A DNA stretch of 64,000 bases from Fluviicoccus keumensis (GCF_004217445.1 NZ_SHKX01000014.1:1-64000), one strand, 5' to 3'; counted from the stretch's first letter, positions 25,264 to 36,701 are shown. The notes: generated by a model from the sequence alone, not told the origin. A program made the numbers and translations.

Positions 25264-26466
25264 TCATTCGTCGTTGAGCACGCATTCCGCAGCGGCAGGG
25301 TCGATCTTGCAGCGAATCTTCTTCTGCACCTTCATCATGCGCGGATCGTAATAGCCATCGCGGGTCATCTGGATGCGCGCTTGACGCATCATTTCCACAT
25401 AGCGCTTTTCATCACTCGGCGTCAGCGCCATCCAGTACTTGGCCGGGATATCCGCTTCCATTTTATTCAGGACGATGAACAGCTCATCCATCGCGCGATC
25501 CATGTACTGCAAGGCGACACTGCGCAGGGTTTCCAGATGCTTGTCCAGATCCGGCAGCTTCTTCTTCAAACGCTCGCGGTTGATCACCAGGCTGCCGGTG
25601 GCCTGCGCCAGCGAGAACTTGTAGACGGCGCCGTCCTTGCCCAGCCCCTTGTACAGCTCCAGCGGCCGGTAGGCGATGGCCGGCGCGGCAATGATGTCGA
25701 CCTGGCCGTTGTTGAACTTGCCCGCGAAATTGGTGATGTCGGAAGCGACCGGCTGCGCGCCCAGCTTCTGCACCATCTCGGCCTGCGATTTGTCCCAGTC
25801 CAGCACCGCCACCTTCTTGCCCGCCGCCTTTTCGATCGAATTGATCTGGCGGTCGCGCACCATCACGTACAGCGCCCCGATCGGCATTACGCCAACAATC
25901 TGGTAGGGCTCGGTAATCGACAGCGGCACCACCTTCGGATCCAGCAGCGTCTTCAGCAACAGCCGCATGTGCGCGTAAGTCGGCACGCCGCCCACCGAGT
26001 CGATGCTGCCGATGAATTTGTTGAACTGACGAGCGCGCAGCGTGGAAATAGTGGCGGCATCGCATTGTCCGGCCTTGAAGTTTTCGGCGGTGATGCGTTC
26101 ATCGGTATAGACCTGCAATTCGATGAAGACATTCCAGCGCCGGGCGATCAGCACCATGTCCTTCGCCCGGCTGTACAGCTCGCCGTTCTTGCCAAGAATG
26201 TCAAAGAGACAGACCGACACATTGAACGGTTTTTCCAACGGCGGCGGCAAGCCGTCCTGGCCCGGCTTCAGGGTCATCAGCACCGACATCGCCTCGTTGG
26301 CGCGCTGGCTGATCTGCTGGTCCAGCGGTTTGTTGCTGTTCCAGGCATCGGACTGACTGAGCTTGTTGACGATCTTCGGGTCAACCGTGACGGCCGGTTC
26401 GGCGGCCTGCACGGCGTTCAGCGCGAACAAAGCCAGAGTGCTGGCAAGCAGACGGCGGATTTTCAT
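25264..26466 (-). CDS. Exported solute-binding protein, AdeT1/2-like
   Basis: 400 residues with a clear signal peptide (LLASTLALFALNAVQA, cleavage near residue 22). The body resembles the putative solute-binding AdeT family and TRAP-type DctP proteins: VCLFDILGKNGE, LQVYTDERITAENF, CDAATISTLRARQFN and VDIIAAPAIAYRPLE. Three cysteines are in the mature part and the C-terminus (CLFDI, GQCDA, KIRCKIDP, AECVLNDE). No TRAP membrane subunits lie nearby, so it may work with a distant transporter or act on its own. A palindrome at 26544-26557 lies about 80-90 bp upstream. Confidence 0.8.
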   Translation of the reverse strand: MKIRRLLASTLALFALNAVQAAEPAVTVDPKIVNKLSQSDAWNSNKPLDQQISQRANEAMSVLMTLKPGQDGLPPPLEKPFNVSVCLFDILGKNGELYSRAKDMVLIARRWNVFIELQVYTDERITAENFKAGQCDAATISTLRARQFNKFIGSIDSVGGVPTYAHMRLLLKTLLDPKVVPLSITEPYQIVGVMPIGALYVMVRDRQINSIEKAAGKKVAVLDWDKSQAEMVQKLGAQPVASDITNFAGKFNNGQVDIIAAPAIAYRPLELYKGLGKDGAVYKFSLAQATGSLVINRERLKKKLPDLDKHLETLRSVALQYMDRAMDELFIVLNKMEADIPAKYWMALTPSDEKRYVEMMRQARIQMTRDGYYDPRMMKVQKKIRCKIDPAAAECVLNDE

Positions 26467-26543
26467 GGACTGGCGCTCCGGGGAACCGGGCCGGAAAGGC
26501 CCGCAATACCGGCATGCTAGTCAGGGAAAAGGCGGGGGATAAG

Positions 26544-26557
26544 ATGACATGTGTCAT
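26544..26557. promoter_or_regulatory. Palindromic operator candidate upstream of the AdeT-like gene
   Basis: ATGACA-TG-TGTCAT is a 6-bp inverted repeat with a 2-bp centre, in the gap between the START gene and the AdeT-like gene. A related direct form (TGACA-AA-TGACA) occurs near 27346-27357, upstream of the START gene. The two may be sites of one regulator, but this is weak. Confidence 0.3.
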
Positions 26558-26593
26558 GTCCGGACCAGCGGCCGGGACATGACAGGCAGGACG

Positions 26594-27262
26594 TTACTGA
26601 TATACCGGCTCGCGGATGGACGCCAGACGCGCGGTCTGGAAATTCGGCTCCGCAATCACGTTCTTCAGCGCCAGCAACGAATTGTAGGGATGTTCCTGAA
26701 TGAACATGTTGACCAGGCTGGCGGGCAGGTTGCCGCCCGGATCGGCATGGCCGGTCATGGTGATTTCCACCAGACCGTGGCCCACCGGCCGGAACTGCCA
26801 GCTGCCCTGAACCAGCGGCATGTTGAGGTTCCCCGGACGGGTGGCGAAACCGGACACCGTATTGCTGTCGATACGTACGATCATGGTCTTCGGGTCCTGG
26901 GTGATACGCCCGGCAACCACCGCCTCACGATCCTTGAACGGCCAGGGGAAATCGGTCACCACGCGGATCACGAAAGACATGTCTTCATCGTTGCGCTTCA
27001 GGGTTTCCACTTCGCTGGTACGGTACAGCCAGCGGCTGGCGGCTTCGGTATCGGCGATCAGACCGACGATGCTGTTGAGATTGCTGCGAACGGTCGTGAC
27101 CGCCTTGAATCCGTGCAGCGGACTGCCCGGCACGGCATAGGACCAGATGCGGATGCCCTGCTTGTCCAGCACCAGCTTCATATCGGAAGGTTGTGAGGCC
27201 GCCATGGCCATGCTGCCGAGCAAGGATGCCAGCAGCAGCGTGATCAGGGAATACAGCTTCAT
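26594..27262 (-). CDS. Exported START-domain protein (paralogue 4, separate from the cluster)
   Basis: 222 residues from ATG 27262, with GGGAG about 8 nt upstream. The signal peptide is LLLASLLGSMAMA. The mature protein is a START/SRPBCC lipid-binding fold: GFKAVTTVRSNL, VVTDFPWPFKDREAVV (the PWP.xDRD pattern of bacterial START proteins), GSWQFRPVGHGLVEIT and HADPGGNLPASLVNMF. It probably binds a lipid in the periplasm. It is related to the three-gene START cluster at 41.6-44.1 kb but more diverged. It has its own transcription unit. Confidence 0.88.
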   Translation of the reverse strand: MKLYSLITLLLASLLGSMAMAASQPSDMKLVLDKQGIRIWSYAVPGSPLHGFKAVTTVRSNLNSIVGLIADTEAASRWLYRTSEVETLKRNDEDMSFVIRVVTDFPWPFKDREAVVAGRITQDPKTMIVRIDSNTVSGFATRPGNLNMPLVQGSWQFRPVGHGLVEITMTGHADPGGNLPASLVNMFIQEHPYNSLLALKNVIAEPNFQTARLASIREPVYQ

Positions 27263-27387
27263 GAATGGGCTCCCGCGCATGCGCTTGTTATGACCGGTTA
27301 TCGGGGCTGGCCCGATCATAGGGGGAGTATTCGGGGAAAAATAGTGACAAATGACACACCAAGCGCCATCAATGTATATGAATTGTG

Positions 27388-27984
27388 TCAGGCCAGCCCC
27401 AGCTCGCGCAGTTTGAGAATGGCCTGGGTGCGGTCGCGCACCTCCAGTTTTTCAAGAATCATCGACAGGTAGTTGCGCACCGTACCGGCACTGAGTTGCA
27501 GGGCTTGGGCGATTTCCTTGTTCTGCTTGCCCGCGCACAACTCACGGATGACCGCCAGTTCCCGGCGGGTAAACAGCGCCGGCCGCGCCCCGCCCGCCGG
27601 TTCCACGGTGCCGCCCGCCGCCACGGTGCGGATGGCCGCCACCAGCCCTGCCTGGTCGATATCCTTCAGCAGGCAGGCCTGGGCTCCGGCCGAACGCCCC
27701 TGCGCCAGCGTCACCGGCTCGTCAAAAGTGGTCAGCAGCAGCACCGGCGTGGCAATCCCGGCCACGCGCATGCGCCGCACCGTCTCCAGCCCGTTCAGCT
27801 TCGGCATGCGGATATCCATCAGCACCACGTCCACCTCATGCTGCGCCAGCAGGGCCAGGCATTCCTCGCCATCGGCGGCCTGGGCCACCACCGTCAGATC
27901 GGCCTCAAAACCCAGCAGCGCGACAATCCCCCGCCGCACCAGTTCCTGATCATCCACCACCAGAATGCGGATCACGACAGACAC
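27388..27984 (-). CDS. NarL/LuxR-family response regulator
   Basis: 198 residues. The receiver domain holds VVDDQELVRRG and the phospho-acceptor Asp in VVLMDIRMPKLNG (near residue 57). The Lys switch is in CLLKDID. A LuxR-type helix-turn-helix occupies about residues 138-195 (LFTRRELAVIRELCAGKQNKEIAQ and TVRNYLSMILEKL patterns). It is the cognate partner of the sensor kinase encoded just upstream, whose 3' end it overlaps by 13 bp. The pair is the distal part of a folB-folK-kinase-regulator operon. Targets are unknown. Confidence 0.93.
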   Translation of the reverse strand: MSVVIRILVVDDQELVRRGIVALLGFEADLTVVAQAADGEECLALLAQHEVDVVLMDIRMPKLNGLETVRRMRVAGIATPVLLLTTFDEPVTLAQGRSAGAQACLLKDIDQAGLVAAIRTVAAGGTVEPAGGARPALFTRRELAVIRELCAGKQNKEIAQALQLSAGTVRNYLSMILEKLEVRDRTQAILKLRELGLA

Positions 27985-29135
27985 TCCTCCGGAAACTCCA
28001 CCAGCAGCCGGAACCCTTGTTCCGTCGAACCGCTCTGTAACTGCCCGCCCAACTCGCGGATGCGCTCGGCCATGCCTTCCAGCCCGATGCCGGACCCGAA
28101 TTCCGCCGCGACCGCCTGCCGGCCATTGTCCTGCACCAGCATGCGCAGGCCGTTGTCCTCGCGGGTCAGGCAGATCACCATGCGGCTGGCGTCACTGTGC
28201 TTCAGGGCATTGGTAATCCCTTCCTGCACCACCCGCAGCAGGCAGGACGCCAACTGGGCGTCCATCATCAACAGCTCACTGTCGATCGACACCTCGAATT
28301 TCAGGTAGGGAATGCTGGCCAGCATTTTCTCCAGCAACTCGCCGAAACTGGACTGGTCCTGCCGCAGCTGTTGCAGGGTGGCGCGCACATCCTCGAACAG
28401 GTCGCGGGCCAGATCACGGGCATGGCCCAGCTCCGGCAAGGCGGTTTCGGGCAGCTTTTTTTCCAGCACCTGTAATTGCATGTTCAGTGCCACCAGATGA
28501 TGCCCCATCTGGTCGTGCAGATCGCGGGCGATGCGGGTGCGCTCATTGCGCGCCACCGCCTCGGTCAGCAACTGTTGCGTGGCGTGCAATTGGGCATGCG
28601 CGGTCGCGGTTTCCTGATGCGCCTGCCATTCGTCAATATTGCTGGATGCCATGTACCACAAGGCGCTTTGCGCCAGCAGCAGGAACAGGCCGAAGGGCAC
28701 GGGCGGCAGGGCTTGCTGCAATAGCGCTACCGCCAGCGAGGACAGGACAATAACGCTGATCGCCACCGGCGCGGCGAAACGGTTCATTAACGGCGCCATG
28801 TTCACCAGCAGGAAGGCCAGGAAGAAACCGCCGGAAGGATTGAGTTGCAGGCGCATCGCCAGCAGGCTGGCCGTACCGTAGGTAATGAATACCGCCAGCC
28901 AGACAATGGGGTCGCGGTTGTCGCGCTGCCAGCGGCGGGTGGAAACGATGATCCAGAACAGACGCACCAGCGCCATCGCCGCTCCGACGCCGTTGAGCGC
29001 GATCAGCAGGAAGGACAGCACCGCATCCTGATGCATCGCCGCCGAACCCAGCTGCCAGACCGCCAGCAGCCAGCCCAGCACCCCCAGCATGATGATGACC
29101 GGCTGGCGCCGCAGGAAATGCATGGCGTCATGCAT
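27972..29135 (-). CDS. NarL-type (HisKA_3) membrane sensor histidine kinase
   Basis: 387 residues from ATG 29135, with AGGGTG about 7 nt upstream; its start overlaps the folK stop. The N-terminal 170 residues form about six membrane helices without a large periplasmic loop. The dimerisation helix has RTRIARDLHDQMGHH with the phospho-accepting His. The ATPase domain shows EGITNALKHS (N-box) and VQDNGRQ...GIGLEGMAERI (G boxes). This DesK/NarX-like topology suits sensing of the membrane itself or a lipid-soluble cue. It is translationally coupled to folK before it and the regulator after it. Confidence 0.92.
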   Translation of the reverse strand: MHDAMHFLRRQPVIIMLGVLGWLLAVWQLGSAAMHQDAVLSFLLIALNGVGAAMALVRLFWIIVSTRRWQRDNRDPIVWLAVFITYGTASLLAMRLQLNPSGGFFLAFLLVNMAPLMNRFAAPVAISVIVLSSLAVALLQQALPPVPFGLFLLLAQSALWYMASSNIDEWQAHQETATAHAQLHATQQLLTEAVARNERTRIARDLHDQMGHHLVALNMQLQVLEKKLPETALPELGHARDLARDLFEDVRATLQQLRQDQSSFGELLEKMLASIPYLKFEVSIDSELLMMDAQLASCLLRVVQEGITNALKHSDASRMVICLTREDNGLRMLVQDNGRQAVAAEFGSGIGLEGMAERIRELGGQLQSGSTEQGFRLLVEFPEECLS

Positions 29136-29616
29136 GGCGCGCACCCTGCCAGTCAGCGGGGCGCAGCACATTGCTGCCGGTGAAGCATTGCCAGTGATCG
29201 GCATAGCGGCGGCCGGTCAGCGGATGCCGCTCCTCGCCGGCCAGATCGGCCAGCGGCTTCAGCACATAGGCGCGCTCCAGCAACTCCGGACGCGGCAGGC
29301 GCAGGCCCTCGAAATCGCCGCAGGCATCGCCGTACAGCAAGATATCGATATCAATCACCACATCCGCGCGGCCACGCACACGGCCGATCGCCGCCTCGAT
29401 CTCGCGCAGCCGCGCTTTCAACGACAGCACCGGCAACGCGGTCTCCAGCGACACCACCAGATTCAGGTAAGGGTTCCCGGGAGCGTCCGCCGCCTCGCTT
29501 TCATAGACCGGGGATACGGACAGCGGGCCGAAGGCCTGTTCCAGCCGGGCCAGGGCCGAGGCCAGCGAGGCCTCGCGGCGGCAGTTACTGCCCAGGCTCA
29601 AATAGACGCGGGGCAT
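29128..29616 (-). CDS. folK: 2-amino-4-hydroxy-6-hydroxymethyldihydropteridine pyrophosphokinase
   Basis: 162 residues from ATG 29616, chosen over ATG 29634 because GAGG lies about 8 nt upstream and homologues begin (M)PRVYLSLGSN. It transfers pyrophosphate from ATP to hydroxymethyl-dihydropterin in folate synthesis. Motifs include YLSLGSN, NPYLNLVV, RGRADVVIDIDILLYGD (metal and substrate-binding Asp residues) and LPRPELLERAYVLKPL. It overlaps folB upstream by 32 bp, and its stop overlaps the kinase start. Confidence 0.95.
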   Translation of the reverse strand: MPRVYLSLGSNCRREASLASALARLEQAFGPLSVSPVYESEAADAPGNPYLNLVVSLETALPVLSLKARLREIEAAIGRVRGRADVVIDIDILLYGDACGDFEGLRLPRPELLERAYVLKPLADLAGEERHPLTGRRYADHWQCFTGSNVLRPADWQGARHA

Positions 29617-29968
29617 GCCTGTCGCCTCGTTCAATAATCAGGCCGACGCTGTCGGCGGCGGGCAGCGCGGCGGGCTTGGACAGGGTCAGCCGCAGCCACG
29701 ACACCCCGAACTCCTTCATCAGCAGCTCGGCGATGCGCTCCGCCAGCGTCTCCACCAGATGCCATTCATTGTGCGCGATGAACTCGGTCAGGCGATGGGA
29801 AACCGTCTTGTAATCCAGGGCATGCTTGATATCGTCGGTCGCGGCCGCCTGGCGGATATCCACCGCCATCTCCAGATCCACATGGATCGGCTGGCGGATG
29901 CGCTTCTCCCACGAGAAAATACCGATCACCGCCTCAACCCGTAGGTTGCGAATATACAGAATATCCAT
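29585..29968 (-). CDS. folB: Dihydroneopterin aldolase
   Basis: 127 residues from ATG 29968, where homologues begin MDILYIRNLRVEAVIG. It cleaves dihydroneopterin to hydroxymethyl-dihydropterin, the step before FolK. Motifs include GIFSWEKRIRQP, LDYKTVSHRL, HLVETLAERIAE and LTLSKPAALPAADSVG, with the family Glu and Lys residues. It is the first gene of the minus-strand operon and is divergent from plsY across an 81-bp gap that must hold both promoters. Confidence 0.95.
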   Translation of the reverse strand: MDILYIRNLRVEAVIGIFSWEKRIRQPIHVDLEMAVDIRQAAATDDIKHALDYKTVSHRLTEFIAHNEWHLVETLAERIAELLMKEFGVSWLRLTLSKPAALPAADSVGLIIERGDRHAPRLFEPGQ

Positions 29969-30049
29969 CGTCGACCACGTCAGCCTTGCAATCACCGTAA
30001 ACCGGCATTATAGATTGCCACACCCCGATTCCATCAGCGATAGTGCAAA

Positions 30050-30673
30050 ATGTCCGATGTCCTTCCCTTTGTCCTGCTTGCCGTCGCTTACCTGCTGGGT
30101 TCCGTCTGCTCCGCCATCCTGGTCTGCCGCGCCCTCGGCCTGCCTGACCCGCGCTCCCAAGGCTCCCAAAACCCCGGCGCCACCAACGTCATGCGCATCG
30201 GCGGCAAAGGTCCGGCGCTGCTGACCCTGGCCGGCGACATGCTCAAGGGCGTCCCGCTGGTGTTACTGGCCAGGCACTGGGGGCTATCGTCCGACCTGAT
30301 CAGCGCCATCGGCCTCGCCGCCTTCCTCGGCCACCTTTACCCCGTCTTCTTCCGTTTTGAAGGCGGCAAGGGCGTCGCCACCGCCCTTGGCGTCCTGCTC
30401 GCGCTCGACTGGCAACTCGGCCTCGCCGTCATCGCCATCTGGCTCCTCACCTTCGCCCCGACCCGCATCTCCTCCCTCGGCTCCCTCACCGCCTTCACCG
30501 CCGCCCCGATCCTCGCCTGGTACCTCGACCCCGGCTACATGCTGGGTGTGGTGGGAATGAGCGTGTTGCTGATTGCCAGACACAAGACAAACATCCAAGC
30601 CTTGCTGAAGGGCGAAGAAAAGAAATTCGGAACCAAGAAACCAGAGGCATCCGAAACCGACACCCCAACCTAA
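30050..30673 (+). CDS. plsY: Acyl-phosphate:glycerol-3-phosphate acyltransferase
   Basis: 207 residues of integral membrane protein with about five or six helices. PlsY signatures are present in order: YLLGSVCSAILVCR, GSQNPGATNVMRIGGK, FLGHLYPVFFRFEGGKGVAT and a late ARHKTNI. It makes lysophosphatidate from acyl-phosphate at the inner membrane, the first acylation in phospholipid synthesis. The charged tail (EEKKFGTKKPEASETD) is a cytosolic extension. It is divergent from folB, and the long gap downstream carries repeat elements. Confidence 0.95.
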   Translation: MSDVLPFVLLAVAYLLGSVCSAILVCRALGLPDPRSQGSQNPGATNVMRIGGKGPALLTLAGDMLKGVPLVLLARHWGLSSDLISAIGLAAFLGHLYPVFFRFEGGKGVATALGVLLALDWQLGLAVIAIWLLTFAPTRISSLGSLTAFTAAPILAWYLDPGYMLGVVGMSVLLIARHKTNIQALLKGEEKKFGTKKPEASETDTPT

Positions 30674-30723
30674 CCCCACCGTCCGTAGCCAACTGTCCGA
30701 GCCACATGCCTCAGTCAGAAACG

Positions 30724-30747
30724 AAAACACCGCCGGACATGGCGGTG
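30724..30747 (-). terminator. Probable terminator downstream of tsaD
   Basis: CACCGCC/GGCGGTG forms a 7-bp stem (30729-30735 with 30741-30747), followed on the minus strand by TTTTC. It lies about 165 nt past the tsaD stop, beyond a REP-like hairpin. The T tract is short, so this is moderate evidence. Confidence 0.5.
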
Positions 30748-30796
30748 CTGAACATAAAAGAAGGTGCGCGAGTTTTGGCGAAGGACACGGTTTTTG

Positions 30797-30902
30797 CTTC
30801 CTTTTTGCCAAGACAAAAAGGAAGGCCCGCGGCAGGCGGATGACTCAAGCCAAACCCAATAATCCATAAACAAGGGAATTGTCGGGCTGAAGCCCGACCC
30901 AC
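30797..30902. repeat. Intergenic hairpin (30797-30824) and REP-like palindrome (30880-30902)
   Basis: An 11-bp perfect stem, CTTCCTTTTTG with CAAAAAGGAAG, has a 6-nt loop. Further on, a REP-like element matches the copy at 16560-16582 in 22 of 23 positions. Both are between the convergent plsY and tsaD genes, the usual place for such elements. Confidence 0.75.
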
Positions 30903-30910
30903 AAACGACA

Positions 30911-31924
<1,014 letters not shown>

Positions 31925-31972
31925 GGGATAGGGGTCTCCATCGGGGGCACGGATTTTAGCGGAACGGCGCGC

Positions 31973-32001
31973 TTGCCGGTATGTCTTTCTTTGCGTAGAA
32001 T
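31973..32001 (+). promoter_or_regulatory. Sigma-70 promoter of the rpsU-yqeY-dnaG-rpoD operon
   Basis: TTGCCG (31973-31978) and TAGAAT (31996-32001) are 17 bp apart. Transcription would begin near 32008, giving a leader of about 50 nt. That leader contains a 7-bp hairpin at 32011-32030 before the AGGTGAG ribosome-binding site. Confidence 0.7.
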
Positions 32002-32057
32002 TGCCGCCTTCCTGTAACTGTGATTGCAGGATTTTCCAACTCAAAGGTGAGATTGTA

Positions 32058-32273
32058 ATGCCCCAAGTCAAAGTCAAAGAAGGCGAGCCGTTTGACGTAG
32101 CTCTGCGCCGTTTCAAGCGTTCCTGCGAAAAAGCAGGTGTCCTGGCCGATGTTCGCAAGCGCGAATTCTACGAAAAGCCGACCCAGGAACGTAAGCGCAA
32201 GAAAGCTGCCGCCGTCAAGCGTTATGCCAAGAAACTGGCTCGCGAATCGGTGAAGACCACCCGTCTGTACTAA
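32058..32273 (+). CDS. rpsU: 30S ribosomal protein bS21
   Basis: 71 residues, the family length, from ATG 32058 with AGGTGAG about 8 nt upstream. The protein begins PQVKVKEGEPFDVALRRFKR and ends in a basic tail (RKRKKAAAVKRYAKKLARE), as in proteobacterial S21. It sits on the 30S platform near the anti-Shine-Dalgarno end of 16S rRNA and helps initiation. It is the first gene of the macromolecular-synthesis operon, 58 bp before yqeY. Confidence 0.98.
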   Translation: MPQVKVKEGEPFDVALRRFKRSCEKAGVLADVRKREFYEKPTQERKRKKAAAVKRYAKKLARESVKTTRLY

Positions 32274-32331
32274 GCAGACCCGGCGGTTGCAGCACCCTTT
32301 GATGAACGAATAAATTTTTCAGGACGGTGAT

Positions 32332-32778
32332 ATGTCTGCCTTGAAGGCCCGGCTGACCGAAGCAATGAAAGACGCGATGCGCGCCAAAGAGTCGGCGCGC
32401 CTTGGTGTCATTCGCATGGCGCTGGCGGCCCTCAAGCAAATCGAAGTTGATGAACGTGTCGAACTGGACGATGCCCGCGTGCTGGCCGTCCTGGAAAAGC
32501 TGATCAAGCAGCGCCGGGAATCCGTCGCTGCTTATCAGTCCGCCAATCGCGCCGACCTGGTCGCCCAGGAACAGGCCGAAATTGACGTGTTGGAAGTCTT
32601 CCTGCCCGCCCGGCTCTCGGACGAGGAAGTCGACAGCCTGATCGCCGCCGCCATTGCCGAAACCGGCGCCGCCTCCGCCCGCGACATGGGCAAGGTGATG
32701 AACCTGTTGCGCCCGCAGATTGCCGGTCGCGCCGACGGGGCCGAGGTTTCCAAGAAGGTCAAGGCCAAACTCGGCTGA
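32332..32778 (+). CDS. GatB/YqeY domain protein
   Basis: 148 residues, the normal length. It starts after AGGACGGTGAT and shows family motifs LTEAMKDAMRAKES, LGVIRMALAALKQIEVDE, LEKLIKQRRESV and LRPQIAGRADGAEVSK. YqeY proteins resemble the tail domain of GatB, which contacts tRNA, but their role is unsettled. It lies between rpsU and dnaG, a common arrangement in betaproteobacteria. Confidence 0.93.
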   Translation: MSALKARLTEAMKDAMRAKESARLGVIRMALAALKQIEVDERVELDDARVLAVLEKLIKQRRESVAAYQSANRADLVAQEQAEIDVLEVFLPARLSDEEVDSLIAAAIAETGAASARDMGKVMNLLRPQIAGRADGAEVSKKVKAKLG

Positions 32779-32846
32779 TCCCGGTTACACCCCCGCTGTC
32801 ATTTTTGCTACCTTACTCTCTTTATTATGGCTGACGGCATTCCCTC

Positions 32847-34694
32847 ATGGCTGGCCGCATTCCCCAATCCTTCATTGATGAAGTGCTGCACCGCACCGAT
32901 ATCGTCGATCTGATCGGGGCGCACGTCCGCCTGAAGAAATCCGGCAAGAACTACGCCGCCTGCTGCCCGTTCCACAACGAAAAGACGCCCTCCTTCTCCG
33001 TCAACCGCGAAAAGCAGTTCTACCATTGCTTCGGTTGCGGTGTCTCCGGCAATGCACTCAGCTTCTTGATGCAGTACGAACGCCGCGAGTTCATGGACAG
33101 CCTGGAATACCTGGCGCAAAAAGCCGGGATGACGTTGCCCGAGACCAGTCAGGGCCACGGCGAGGAACGCGCCTCGCGGCAACCGCTGTATGACATCCTG
33201 GATGCCGCCGCCCGTTTCTATGAAGAGCAGTTGCGCCAGCACCCGCAGCGCGAGCGCGCCACCCAATACCTGCGCCAGCGCGGGCTGACCGGCCAGGTCG
33301 CCAAGGAGTGGCGACTGGGTTATGCACCCGCTGGCTGGGACAACCTGCTGCGCGCCCTCGGCGACTCGCCGGAACAAGTGGCGCTGCTGAAGCAGGCCGG
33401 GCTGGTCATCTTCAATGAGCAGCGCAACTCGCACTATGACGCCATGCGCGAACGCGTGATGTTCCCGATCCGCGATTTTCGCGGCCGGATCATGGCCTTC
33501 GGCGGCCGGGTGCTGGACGACAGCAAGCCCAAGTACCTGAATTCCCCGGAAACCCCGGTCTTCCACAAGGGCGAGGAACTGTACGGCCTGTACGAAACCC
33601 GGCAGGCGCGGCAGGACCTGAAATGGGTCGTCGTCGTGGAAGGCTACATGGACGTGATCGCCATGCATCAGGCCGGTCTGCCGTTCGCGGTGGCTACGCT
33701 GGGCACCGCCACCAGCACCGTGCATGTCGAGCGCCTGTTCCGCAGCGTCCCGGATGTGATTTTCTGCTTTGACGGCGACGAAGCCGGGCGGCGCGCCGCC
33801 TGGAAGGCGCTGGAATCCGCCCTGCCCGCGCTCAAGGACGGCGTCAGCGCCGCCTTCCTGTTCCTGCCCGACGGCCATGACCCCGACTCGCTGGTGCGCG
33901 AAGAAGGCCTCGATGCCTTCCGCCGGCGTCTGGACAATGCCGAACCGCTGGCCGACTTCCTGTTCCGGCATCTGTCGGAGGGCTTGCGCCTGGAGTCGTT
34001 GGAAGGCCGCAGCCGTCTGGCCAACCTGGCGACGCCGCTGCTGGAAAAAGTTCCGGCCGGGCTGTTCCGGCAACTGCTGTGGCAGCGGCTTTCGACGCTG
34101 ACCGGCATCCATAATCCGGATTCCGGCAAGGTTCCGCCCGCCGCCGCTCCGTCACCAGTCTTTCGCCCTCCTACTCCGGAAGACGGGGATGATGATGACG
34201 ACGGATACCGCCCGCCGATGACCACGCAGCCGGTGCGCGCCGTCTATCAGTCGCGGCCGCAACTGGTGCCGCGCGGCCGCAACAGCCTGTCGCTGGGCGA
34301 CCGCGCCATCCAGCTGCTGCTGCAAAAGCCGGAGGCGGCGCTGCCCATCAACGCCGACCGTCTGGAACAGCAGCTGCCGCTGGAAGGTGCGTTGTTGTTA
34401 TCCGTGGTGCGTTTCCTGCAACAAAGCCCGGGCAGCACCAGCATGACGCTGCTGGGTGCGTGGCAAGGCAGCGAGGAAGGCGAGCGCCTGCGGCGCATCG
34501 CCGAGGATACCAATTTCATCCCGTCGCTGGACGTGGACGGGGAGCTGGCCAGCATCATCACCCAGCTGGGAATCCACACCCTGCGCGAAAAACTGGCGGA
34601 CACGCACGGACTGGCGGCCATCCTGTCATTGAAGGCGCAACTGAAGGAACTGGAAGAAGAAATGCGGGAATTGGACAACAAACGAACGGATTGA
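32847..34694 (+). CDS. dnaG: DNA primase
   Basis: 615 residues. The N-terminal zinc ribbon uses Cys40, His43, Cys61 and Cys64 (CPFHNEKTPSF, YHCFGCGVSG). The TOPRIM catalytic domain holds VVVEGYMDVIAMHQAG and FCFDGDEAGRRA. A Pro- and Asp-rich linker (PTPEDGDDDDDGYRPP) precedes the DnaB-binding C-terminal domain, which has little similarity between species. It lays RNA primers at the replication fork. No Shine-Dalgarno sequence precedes ATG 32847. An imperfect 20-bp tandem copy of the start region, with its own out-of-frame ATG at 32827, lies directly upstream, suggesting weak or regulated initiation. Confidence 0.97.
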   Translation: MAGRIPQSFIDEVLHRTDIVDLIGAHVRLKKSGKNYAACCPFHNEKTPSFSVNREKQFYHCFGCGVSGNALSFLMQYERREFMDSLEYLAQKAGMTLPETSQGHGEERASRQPLYDILDAAARFYEEQLRQHPQRERATQYLRQRGLTGQVAKEWRLGYAPAGWDNLLRALGDSPEQVALLKQAGLVIFNEQRNSHYDAMRERVMFPIRDFRGRIMAFGGRVLDDSKPKYLNSPETPVFHKGEELYGLYETRQARQDLKWVVVVEGYMDVIAMHQAGLPFAVATLGTATSTVHVERLFRSVPDVIFCFDGDEAGRRAAWKALESALPALKDGVSAAFLFLPDGHDPDSLVREEGLDAFRRRLDNAEPLADFLFRHLSEGLRLESLEGRSRLANLATPLLEKVPAGLFRQLLWQRLSTLTGIHNPDSGKVPPAAAPSPVFRPPTPEDGDDDDDGYRPPMTTQPVRAVYQSRPQLVPRGRNSLSLGDRAIQLLLQKPEAALPINADRLEQQLPLEGALLLSVVRFLQQSPGSTSMTLLGAWQGSEEGERLRRIAEDTNFIPSLDVDGELASIITQLGIHTLREKLADTHGLAAILSLKAQLKELEEEMRELDNKRTD

Positions 34695-34775
34695 CCGGCA
34701 CGGGACATGCATTCCCTTTCAGACAGCCGCAAAGAGCCCGAAAATCGTGCGGATTATCCCCATTTTCCGGCGGCG

Positions 34776-34784
34776 TGCTATAAT
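34776..34784 (+). promoter_or_regulatory. Extended -10 promoter for rpoD
   Basis: TGCTATAAT is a perfect extended -10 element 32 bp before the rpoD start; the -35 region is poor. It would let rpoD be transcribed separately from the rpsU operon, as is known for rpoD in other proteobacteria. Confidence 0.65.
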
Positions 34785-34816
34785 TCCACTCTTGCCTGCA
34801 CCACCGAGAATCATCA

Positions 34817-36697
<1,881 letters not shown>

Positions 36698-36701
36698 AGC
36701 C

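Noticed and set aside
16517..30902. REP-like palindromes considered as ends of an insertion sequence
   Set aside because: There is no transposase gene and no target-site duplication between them; they are short dispersed palindromes.
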